In this document: piece after piece, positions 1 to 6,787 of the stretch
Layout: every line of letters starts with the position of its first letter
Numbering within the stretch: the stretch's first letter is position 1
NCBI RefSeq assembly: GCF_044372965.1
Contig: NZ_JBILQX010000072.1
Coordinates: 1-15,898, forward strand
Length of the DNA stretch: 15,898 bases
Source of the DNA: Elstera sp044372965
GTDB taxonomy: Bacteria > Pseudomonadota > Alphaproteobacteria > Elsterales > Elsteraceae
Reading direction: 5' to 3'
Translations under genes and position numbers: made by a program
Notes under the pieces: model-generated
Database searches by the model: none
Seen by the model: the letters and a program-made list of their open reading frames with translations, nothing else
What the model was told of the DNA's origin: nothing

Positions 1-717
1 ATTAATATCCATCATCTTGCCGAAAATAGCGAGATGGAAGCGGTTGGTTCCGTTGGTTTGAATCTCGCGTAAAGACAGCGCCGTTTCGGTAATTTCGTCC
101 GAGAGTTCCCGCACCAAATGAATACGCTGCTTACTAAGATTATTCACTTTACGCTGCAAACGCGGAATAATCACCATTTGTACTGGGTACAGCGCAATCG
201 CGGCAAGCCCGAGAATTGGGTCTTGCAAGCACATGAAGGTCAAAATAACCAGCAGCGTGCCGCCTTGAAATGCAGGCACCGCGAAGCTATCGCCGATGAA
301 ACCGCCCAAAGGTTCGACTTCCGCCGTGATCATCGGAACCAATTGGCCCGGCGGGGTTTTGCGGAAATGGTGATTGGGGAAGCGTAAAATCCGCTCGTAC
401 AGCGCAAAGCGCAGCCGCCGGTTCATCCGCTCGCCAACGCGCCCTTTATAGACGTTCAGAAAATACTTGAACGCGCCGTTGATGAGAACCAAGGCCAAGT
501 AACTGAAGCAGAGAAGGAGCAAATGCTCCATCTGACCCAACTCAAACCCCTGAACGGCCAACGGCCAAGTTTTACCCTGGATCGACTCGTTAACGATCAT
601 CTTCGGCAAATCGAGCGAATAATACAGAAAAGGAAAAGAAATGAGCGTCCAAACAACAACTGCAATCTGCTGCTTCAGACTATAACGACAGATAAATCGG
701 AAGAGGGTTTTTTCCAT
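1..717 (-). CDS. ABC exporter-type transmembrane protein, N-terminal part (cut by window edge)
   Basis: Reading the minus strand from the ATG at 715-717 gives 239 uninterrupted codons up to the left edge, so the gene is 3'-truncated by the window. The protein starts MEKTLFRFICRYSLKQQ. Hydrophobic stretches lie near residues 17-40 (membrane segment 1), 80-100 (segment 2, followed by NGAFKYFLNVYKG) and 165-200. Between them, GERMNRRLRFALYERILRFP and then GQLVPMITAEVEPLGGFIGD look like the intracellular loops of type I (MsbA/ATM-like) exporter membrane domains. The ATP-binding domain would lie outside the window, so it is inferred. From memory, similar alphaproteobacterial proteins are long multidomain ABC proteins; the substrate is unknown. 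The gene is clearly lower in GC than its neighbours (about 40% in the 60 bases from 601, against about 60% in the 60 bases from 1021), which may mean a different origin. No strong ribosome binding site precedes the ATG. It is divergent from the importer operon. Confidence 0.8.
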   Translation of the reverse strand, partial: MEKTLFRFICRYSLKQQIAVVVWTLISFPFLYYSLDLPKMIVNESIQGKTWPLAVQGFELGQMEHLLLLCFSYLALVLINGAFKYFLNVYKGRVGERMNRRLRFALYERILRFPNHHFRKTPPGQLVPMITAEVEPLGGFIGDSFAVPAFQGGTLLVILTFMCLQDPILGLAAIALYPVQMVIIPRLQRKVNNLSKQRIHLVRELSDEITETALSLREIQTNGTNRFHLAIFGKMMDIN

Positions 718-872
718 CGAGGCATCGCGGCAGCTAAATTTGGCCCGCACTATAGCGCACTGCACCCAAGACGCGCCTTTAAAATCATCACGCCCCCGGA
801 TTTGTCTCGCCCCCTCGCCAGCCGCCAGGGGTTCGGGTAAGCTCCCGCCATGCTCTTGGGAAATGATCGATC
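718..872. other. Divergent intergenic region with unresolved promoters
   Basis: These 155 bases separate the minus-strand ABC exporter gene from the plus-strand importer operon, so promoters for both directions should lie here. A TATAGC/TATAGT-like box occurs around 750-758 and could serve as a -10 element on either strand. I could not pair it with a convincing -35 box at 16-18 bases, so no promoter is called. The palindrome TGATCGATCA (864-873) overlaps the first base of the importer ATPase start codon. Open frames crossing this region are not coding-like. Confidence 0.4.
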
Positions 873-2732
873 ATGCTGAACCCGCCTGCCGCCGCCCCGC
901 TTCTCAGTCTGCGCGATGTCGCGGTGACGTTTGCGCTCCCAGGCGGGCCGGTGGAAGCGGTGAAGGGGGTGAGTTTCGACGTTATGCCCGGCTCCACCGT
1001 GGCGCTCGTCGGCGAGTCCGGTTCCGGTAAATCGGTGTTGGCGCAGGCCATTTTGGGGATTTTGCCCAAGACGGCGCGCATCAGTCGCGGGCAAATTCTG
1101 CTGAACCGGGGCGGCGAAACCCTCGACCTCGCCACGCTCAATACCGATAGCCCGGCCTTTCGCGCGGTGCGCGGGCGCGATGTTGCCATCATTTTTCAAG
1201 AACCGATGACGGCGCTCTCGCCGCTACACACCATCGGCAATCAGATTCTCGAAGCCCTGCATTTGCACCGTACGGTCGATAGTGCCACGGGCGAAGATTT
1301 GGCGCGCGAGATGCTGCGCCTCGTCGGCTTTAAAGACCCGGCGAGCGCGCTCAGCGCCTATACCTTCGAGCTTTCCGGCGGTTTACGTCAGCGCGCGATG
1401 ATCGCCATGGCGCTGATCTGCCGCCCCGCCCTCTTGATCGCCGACGAGCCGACGACCGCCCTGGACGTCACCCTGCAAGCGCAAATCTTGAAGCTCCTGG
1501 CCGATCTTCAGCAGGAACTGCAGATGGCGGTGCTGATGATCACCCACGATCTCGGGGTGGTCGCCAATATCGCCCAAGAAACCGTGGTAATGTACCACGG
1601 CAAAGTGATGGAAAGTGGCCCGACGGCGGCCCTCTTCGAAACCCCCAGCCACCCTTATTTGCGCGCGCTTTTGGCAGCAACGCCGGAACCGGGGCGCGAC
1701 CGCACCATTCCGCTGAAGCCGATCCGCGATTACCCGCGCGCCCTGCCCCCGAGCCTCACGCGCAAGCCGGTCGTCGTCACCGCCAACACACCGATTCTCA
1801 GCGTCGAGCACGTCTCGAAAAGTTTCACGGCGCGCGGCGGCCTGTTCGGCTTCACGAAATCGAAACCCTATGTGGCGGTTGATGACGTATCCCTCACCGT
1901 CCGGCGCGGTGAATGCTTAGGGCTGGTGGGGGAGAGCGGCTGCGGCAAAACCACCCTATCGCGCCTGATTCTGAACGCGATGACGCCCGACGCGGGCAAG
2001 ATCACTTTCTATGATGGCGACCGCCCGATGGACGTGAACCATCTCAGCGACGCCGATCAGAAAATCTTCCGGCGCAAGGCCCAGTTCATTTTCCAAGACC
2101 CGTTCGGCTCCTTGAACCCGCGCATGACCGTGGCGGATTTGATCGCCGAACCCTTGGTGATCCACAACATCGGTAGTGCCGACGAACAGCGCACGCGCGT
2201 CGATGAACTCTTAGGGCTGGTCGGGCTCAACCCCACGCACCGCCACCGCTACCCCCATAGCTTTTCCGGCGGGCAGCGCCAGCGCATCGGCATCGCCCGC
2301 GCCCTCGCCCTGCACCCGGACTTCATCATTTGCGACGAGCCGGTCTCGGCGCTCGACGTATCGATCCAGGCGCAAATCCTGAATCTCTTGAAAGAGTTGA
2401 AGCAGGAGCTGGGCCTCACCTACCTCTTCATCAGCCATAATCTTGCGGTGGTTGATTATCTCGCGGACCGGGTCGCGGTCATGTGCGCCGGACGGATCGT
2501 GGAGTTTGCCGAGCGCGCCCAGCTTTTCAGCGACCCGCAGCATCCCTATACGCAAGCGCTGCTGGCGGCGGTGCCCGTGCCCGACCTCGCCCATCCGCTC
2601 GATTTTGGCAAGCTGATGGAAGGCCGGGCCTCCAACCCCGCCGCCTGGCCCGCGCCCTACCGCATCGAAGGCGATACCCGCCCCGGCCTGATCGAAGTGG
2701 CCCCCGGCCACCTCGTCCGCGCGGCGGCGTAA
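873..2732 (+). CDS. Oligopeptide-type ABC importer, double ATP-binding protein (YejF-like)
   Basis: A 619-residue cytoplasmic ATPase with two complete nucleotide-binding domains in one chain, as in YejF/GsiA-type peptide importers. Domain 1 (about 10-270) has Walker A GESGSGKS (47-54), Q-loop FQEP (108-111), signature LSGGLRQR (167-174), Walker B LLIADEP (187-193) and H-loop His225. Domain 2 (about 308-570) has Walker A GESGCGKT (353-360), FQDP (407-410), signature FSGGQRQR (464-471), Walker B FIICDEP (484-490) and His522. Each domain is followed by the HPY...LL motif of the oligopeptide/dipeptide ATPase C-terminal extension (HPYLRALLAATPEP and HPYTQALLAAVPVP). Both sites look catalytically intact. 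It should power the permeases encoded at 4647-6787. The chosen ATG has only a weak upstream GGGA. The solute-binding protein gene follows after 11 bases. Having the ATPase gene first differs from E. coli yejABEF. Confidence 0.95.
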   Translation: MLNPPAAAPLLSLRDVAVTFALPGGPVEAVKGVSFDVMPGSTVALVGESGSGKSVLAQAILGILPKTARISRGQILLNRGGETLDLATLNTDSPAFRAVRGRDVAIIFQEPMTALSPLHTIGNQILEALHLHRTVDSATGEDLAREMLRLVGFKDPASALSAYTFELSGGLRQRAMIAMALICRPALLIADEPTTALDVTLQAQILKLLADLQQELQMAVLMITHDLGVVANIAQETVVMYHGKVMESGPTAALFETPSHPYLRALLAATPEPGRDRTIPLKPIRDYPRALPPSLTRKPVVVTANTPILSVEHVSKSFTARGGLFGFTKSKPYVAVDDVSLTVRRGECLGLVGESGCGKTTLSRLILNAMTPDAGKITFYDGDRPMDVNHLSDADQKIFRRKAQFIFQDPFGSLNPRMTVADLIAEPLVIHNIGSADEQRTRVDELLGLVGLNPTHRHRYPHSFSGGQRQRIGIARALALHPDFIICDEPVSALDVSIQAQILNLLKELKQELGLTYLFISHNLAVVDYLADRVAVMCAGRIVEFAERAQLFSDPQHPYTQALLAAVPVPDLAHPLDFGKLMEGRASNPAAWPAPYRIEGDTRPGLIEVAPGHLVRAAA

Positions 2733-2743
2733 GGGGAATGACA

Positions 2744-4639
2744 ATGCGCCGCCTTCTCCTCACGCTGCTGGCCCTTGCGGCTCCCCTCCCCGCGCTCGCC
2801 GTCGAGCCGGTCGAAATACCGTTCTTTGCCGCCGAGGTTGCCGCCGGGAAGCTGCCGCCGATTGGCGCTCGCCTGCCGTCTGAGCCCAGCCTTGCAGTCT
2901 TCCCCCCCGGCACCGAAATCGGGCGTCCCGGTGGCGAATGGCGTTGGATTGGCGGCGGCGCGCGCGACGTGCGCCAGATGGTGGTGTTCGGCAATGCCCG
3001 CCTCGTCGCCTATGACGAAAACTACCAGCTTCAACCCGATCTTCTGGCCGGGCTGGAGGTCGCGGAAGATCGGGTGTTCACGCTGCATTTGCGCGCGGGC
3101 CACCGCTGGTCGGACGGCACGCCGTTTACGTCCGAGGATTTCCGCTACTTTTGGGACGATGTGATCCGCAACAAGGAACTCTCCCCCACCGGTCCGCCGC
3201 CGTCGCTGTTGGTTGACGGGAAAGCGCCCGAGGTGAGTTTCCCCGACGCGCTCACGGTGCGCTACGCCTGGCCGGCGGCGAATCCGAAGTTTCTGCACGA
3301 ATTGGCTGGCCCCGCCCCGCTGTTCCTCTACCGTCCGGCCCATTATCTCAAGCAATTCCACAAAAATTACGCCGATCCCGAGGCGCTGAAAGCGGCGGTT
3401 GCCAAAGCCAAAGCGCGCAATTGGGCGCAGCTTCATAATCGGCTGGATAATCAATACCGCAACGATAACCCGGATTTGCCGACGCTCGACCCGTGGGTCT
3501 TAAAAACCAAACCGCCCGCCGAACAGTTTACCTTCGTGCGCAATCCCTATTATCACCGGATCGACGCGAAGGGCCAGCAACTGCCCTATATCGACCGGGT
3601 GTTGATGCAGGTGGCGGAACCCAAGCTGATCCCGGCAAAGGTCGGCGCGGGCGAGGCCGATTTGCAGGCGCGCTATCTGGGGTTCTCCGATTACAGCTTT
3701 CTGCGCGGGGCCGCTAAGGAGAAGGGGGCGACCGTTACCCTGTGGCGCACCGGGCGCGGGGCGCATCTGGCGCTGTTCCCCAATCTGACCGTGGCCGATC
3801 CGGTTTGGCGCGGATTGATGCGCGATGTGCGCTTTCGCCGAGCGCTGTCGCTTGGCATTAACCGGCGCGAAATCAATCAGGTCGTTTATTTCGGCCTCGC
3901 GCGCGAGGGTAATAATAGCGTTCAGAAAGCAAGCCCGCTGTACCGCGATTCAACCCGCCTCACCTGGGCCAGCTATGCGCCGCAGCAAGCCAATAAGCTG
4001 CTGGACGAACTTGGGCTCGTCCGCGATGCGGCCAGCAGTCTGCGCCGCCTGCCCGATGGCCGCCCAATGACCATCGTCGTCGAATCCGGCGGCGAGAGCC
4101 CCGATCAAGCCGACGTGATGCAGTTGGTACGCGATGCCTGGGCAGAAATCGGTATCAAGGCGCTGACCAAGAATTTCCAGGCCGATGTGTTCCGCAATCG
4201 GCTATTCGCCGGGGAAACCGTCATCAGCATCGCCGCAGGTGCCGAAAATGGCCTTGCCCACGCCGATCATTCCCCTGCCGAATGGGCCCCGACTCAGCAG
4301 ATTCATGGCTCTTGGTCGCAGTGGGGGAATTTCTACGAATCCTCCGGCAAGGCGGGCCAGGCCATCGATATGGCCGAGGGGCGGGAGTTGATGCGGCTCT
4401 TTGAGAGTTGGCGAACCGCCCAAACCGAAAGCGCGCGCCGCGCGGCCTGGCACGAGATGCTTGAGTATCACGCGGAACAGCAGTTCGTGATCGGGCTGAT
4501 TTCAGACGTGCCGCAGCCGGTTTATGCGCGCAAAAGCCTGCGCAATCTGCCCGCCGAGGGCATGTATAATTGGGAGCCGGGCGGCCATCTTGGGCTGTAT
4601 CGCCCGGACCGACTATGGTTCGAGGATGGGCAGAGATGA
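2744..4639 (+). CDS. Periplasmic solute-binding protein, family 5 (peptide/oligopeptide type)
   Basis: A 631-residue extracytoplasmic binding protein of the SBP_bac_5 family, the substrate-capturing part of the importer. MRRLLLTLLALAAPLPALA (1-19) is a clear Sec signal peptide with an ALA cleavage motif and no lipobox Cys, so it should be a soluble periplasmic protein. Family features include FTLHLRAGHRWSDGTPFTSEDFRYFWDD (about 107-134, typical of peptide and nickel binding proteins), NPYYHRIDAKGQQLPYIDRV (about 267-286) and VRFRRALSLGINRREI (about 364-379). A second ATG at 2738 is in frame. The one at 2744 is preferred because the AAGGGGA stretch (2731-2737) then sits at a normal ribosome-binding distance. 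The protein resembles YejA-type proteins in length and context but not closely in sequence, so no symbol is given; peptides, opines or oligosaccharides are all possible ligands. It follows the ATPase gene by 11 bases and precedes the permease gene by 7. Confidence 0.93.
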   Translation: MRRLLLTLLALAAPLPALAVEPVEIPFFAAEVAAGKLPPIGARLPSEPSLAVFPPGTEIGRPGGEWRWIGGGARDVRQMVVFGNARLVAYDENYQLQPDLLAGLEVAEDRVFTLHLRAGHRWSDGTPFTSEDFRYFWDDVIRNKELSPTGPPPSLLVDGKAPEVSFPDALTVRYAWPAANPKFLHELAGPAPLFLYRPAHYLKQFHKNYADPEALKAAVAKAKARNWAQLHNRLDNQYRNDNPDLPTLDPWVLKTKPPAEQFTFVRNPYYHRIDAKGQQLPYIDRVLMQVAEPKLIPAKVGAGEADLQARYLGFSDYSFLRGAAKEKGATVTLWRTGRGAHLALFPNLTVADPVWRGLMRDVRFRRALSLGINRREINQVVYFGLAREGNNSVQKASPLYRDSTRLTWASYAPQQANKLLDELGLVRDAASSLRRLPDGRPMTIVVESGGESPDQADVMQLVRDAWAEIGIKALTKNFQADVFRNRLFAGETVISIAAGAENGLAHADHSPAEWAPTQQIHGSWSQWGNFYESSGKAGQAIDMAEGRELMRLFESWRTAQTESARRAAWHEMLEYHAEQQFVIGLISDVPQPVYARKSLRNLPAEGMYNWEPGGHLGLYRPDRLWFEDGQR

Positions 4640-4646
4640 GGCAAGC

Positions 4647-5645
4647 ATGCTGAATTACCTTATTCGCCGCCTATTGGTGATGATCCCAACGCTGCTGGTG
4701 ATCAGCCTCATCACCTTCATCCTCATTCAACTGCCGCCGGGCGATTACCTCACCACCTATATTGCCGAGTTGCAAAGCCAGGGCGAGGCGGTGGACCCGG
4801 CGAAAATCCAGTTTCTGCGTGACCAATATGGGCTCGATAAACCCCTGTGGGAGCAATATCTGGTGTGGCTCTGGGGCATGCTCCACGGCGATTTCGGCTG
4901 GTCGTTCGAATATCAACTGCCCGTCAGCGAGGTCATCGGCGACCGGCTGCTGCTGTCGATCATTCTGTCGTTCAGCACGATTCTCTTCACCTGGATCGTC
5001 GCGTTTCCCATCGGCGTTTACTCCGCCGTGCGCCGGTATAGCGCGGGCGATCATATTCTCACGATCATCGGCTTTCTCGGCATCGCCACGCCGAATTTTC
5101 TGCTGGCCCTCGTGCTGCTGTACCTCAGCAACCGCTGGTTCGGCATTTCGATTGGCGGGCTGATGGACCCGATCTATCTGGATCAACCCTGGTCGGGCGC
5201 GAAGTTTATCTCGGTCGTGCAGCATTTGATCGTGCCGACGCTGGTGATCGGGCTTGCCGGGACGGCGGGGATGATCCGGCGCTTACGCGCCAATCTGCTC
5301 GACGAACTCCATAAACCCTATGTGACCACAGCGCGGGCCAAGGGCCTGCCCGCGCGCCGGGTGCTGCTGAAATATCCGCTGCGCATGGCACTAAACCCCT
5401 TCATCGCCGATATCGGTAATCTGCTGCCGCAAATGATCTCCGGCGCGACCATCGTGTCGGTGGTTATGTCGCTGCCCACCACGGGGCCGATGCTGCTGGC
5501 GGCCCTGCAAAGCCAGGATATGTATTTGGCCGGAAGCTTCTTGTTTTTCCTGGCGCTGCTGACCGTCGTCGGCGTGCTGGTATCGGATATTGCTTTGGCC
5601 GCGCTCGATCCGCGCATTCGCCTCGGCGGGCCAGGGGGCGCATGA
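4647..5645 (+). CDS. Oligopeptide-type ABC importer permease (OppB/DppB/YejB family)
   Basis: A 332-residue inner-membrane permease subunit. It begins MLNYLIRRLLVMIPTLLV, the standard N-terminal helix of DppB/OppB-type permeases. This is followed by the family's periplasmic loop ending in DQYGLDKPLWEQYLVWLWGMLHGDFGWS (about 59-86) and about five further hydrophobic helices near 102-128, 136-160, 193-213, 262-285 and 297-320. The cytoplasmic EAA loop that docks the ATPase is at about 219-250 and contains YVTTARAKGLPARRVL. The C-terminus DPRIRLGG is typical. The ATG at 4647 is chosen because GAGG (4638-4641) lies five bases upstream and the family N-terminus starts there; an in-frame ATG at 4626 would overlap the binding-protein gene. 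It overlaps the next permease gene by four bases (ATGA), which suggests translational coupling. It should form a heterodimer with that permease. Confidence 0.95.
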   Translation: MLNYLIRRLLVMIPTLLVISLITFILIQLPPGDYLTTYIAELQSQGEAVDPAKIQFLRDQYGLDKPLWEQYLVWLWGMLHGDFGWSFEYQLPVSEVIGDRLLLSIILSFSTILFTWIVAFPIGVYSAVRRYSAGDHILTIIGFLGIATPNFLLALVLLYLSNRWFGISIGGLMDPIYLDQPWSGAKFISVVQHLIVPTLVIGLAGTAGMIRRLRANLLDELHKPYVTTARAKGLPARRVLLKYPLRMALNPFIADIGNLLPQMISGATIVSVVMSLPTTGPMLLAALQSQDMYLAGSFLFFLALLTVVGVLVSDIALAALDPRIRLGGPGGA

Positions 5646-6787
5646 TGCAGCATTATGTGAACCCTGAGCCGTTCGATCCCTACGCCATCGATAAAATCAC
5701 CCCGGCGCAGGAGCGGATCTATCAGGCGAAACCCCTGCAACTGATGATCTGGCGGTTTCGGCGGCATAAGCTCGCCATGATCAGCCTTGTCTTCCTGGCC
5801 TTTGCCTATGCGACCACGCTCGTCACCGAGATGCTCGCCCCCTATGGCCTCACGACCCGCAACATCGACCATATCCTAGCGCCGCCCCAGGGCATTCACC
5901 TGTTCCACGAAGGGCGCTTCGTCGGGCCGTTTACCTATGGGTTCGACTATCGGCTCGACATGGACAATCTCATCCGCGTCTACACGCCGAACCGGGACCG
6001 GGTGCAGCCCCTGCGCTTCTTTTGCCGGGGCGATTCCTACCGCTTCTGGGGGATGATCGAGGGTTCCTTCCATTTCGTTTGCCCGCCAGAGGGCGGCACG
6101 CTGTTCTTGCTCGGCACCGACCGGCTGGGGCGGGATATTCTGTCGCGCATTCTCTACGGCGCGCGGATTTCGCTCACCGTGGGCCTGATTGGCATCAGCA
6201 TCAGCCTGTTTCTCGGGCTGCTGCTCGGCGGGATTGCGGGCTATTACGGCGGCAAGGTCGATTCCCTCATCCAGCGCATTATCGAAATGCTGCGCAGCTT
6301 CCCAGAACTGCCGCTCTGGATGACCCTTTCCGCCGCGCTACCGGTCGATTGGAGCCCGGTGGTTATCTATTTCGGCATTACCGTGATCCTGGGGTTGCTC
6401 GATTGGACCGGACTTGCCCGCGCCGTGCGCTCCAAACTGCTGGCCCTGCGGGAGGAAGATTTCTGCACGGCAGCGGAATTGATGGGCGCAAAACCCTCGC
6501 GGGTGATTCGCCGCCATCTTTTGCCCAATTTTCTCAGCCACATCATCGCCTCAGCAACCCTATCAATTCCGGGGATGATTCTGGGGGAGACCGCCCTAAG
6601 CTTCTTAGGGCTGGGGTTGCGCGCCCCGATTACCAGTTGGGGGGTTTTGTTGGCGGAGGCGCAGAATATCAATGCGGTCGTTCTCTATCCCTGGCTGCTG
6701 TTTCCGGTGGTGCCCGTGATCCTGGTCGTCTTGGCGTTCAACTTCCTTGGCGATGGGCTTCGGGATGCGGCTGATCCGTATAATTAA
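5642..6787 (+). CDS. Oligopeptide-type ABC importer permease (OppC/DppC/YejE family) with large periplasmic insert
   Basis: A 381-residue partner permease. Its order is a cytoplasmic N-terminus (about 1-43), a first helix (44-66), and then an unusually long periplasmic segment (about 67-150). After that comes the family motif GTDRLGRDILSRILYGARIS (158-177), the BPD-type core helices (177-199, 240-260, 300-323 and 350-370), and the EAA loop with AAELMGAKPSRVIRRHLLPN (277-296). It ends LAFNFLGDGLRDAADPYN, typical of OppC. The insert holds two Cys (128 and 147), which could form a disulfide in the periplasm. The family core is standard, so function as the second channel subunit is secure, but the insert makes it longer than E. 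coli YejE. The start codon overlaps the stop of the preceding permease gene (ATGA). A second ATG directly follows at 5645. The downstream cyclase gene starts inside its 3' end. Confidence 0.95.
   Translation: MMQHYVNPEPFDPYAIDKITPAQERIYQAKPLQLMIWRFRRHKLAMISLVFLAFAYATTLVTEMLAPYGLTTRNIDHILAPPQGIHLFHEGRFVGPFTYGFDYRLDMDNLIRVYTPNRDRVQPLRFFCRGDSYRFWGMIEGSFHFVCPPEGGTLFLLGTDRLGRDILSRILYGARISLTVGLIGISISLFLGLLLGGIAGYYGGKVDSLIQRIIEMLRSFPELPLWMTLSAALPVDWSPVVIYFGITVILGLLDWTGLARAVRSKLLALREEDFCTAAELMGAKPSRVIRRHLLPNFLSHIIASATLSIPGMILGETALSFLGLGLRAPITSWGVLLAEAQNINAVVLYPWLLFPVVPVILVVLAFNFLGDGLRDAADPYN

Noticed and set aside
750..758. TATAGC/TATAGT box as a promoter -10 element
   Set aside because: No acceptable -35 element at 16-18 bases on either strand, so it is noted only as a possibility.
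523..840. 105-codon plus-strand open frame at the left end
   Set aside because: It is opposite the ABC exporter gene, whose protein has clear membrane helices and loops; no domain or ribosome binding site supports this frame.
2657..3454. 265-codon open frame on the minus strand inside the binding-protein gene
   Set aside because: It lies antisense to a well-supported gene, is rich in Arg, Gly and Ala, and has no recognisable domain. Long antisense open frames are expected in GC-rich DNA.
6022..6774. 250-codon open frame on the plus strand in a second frame of the permease gene
   Set aside because: The permease frame has complete family motifs; this frame has none and no plausible ribosome binding site.
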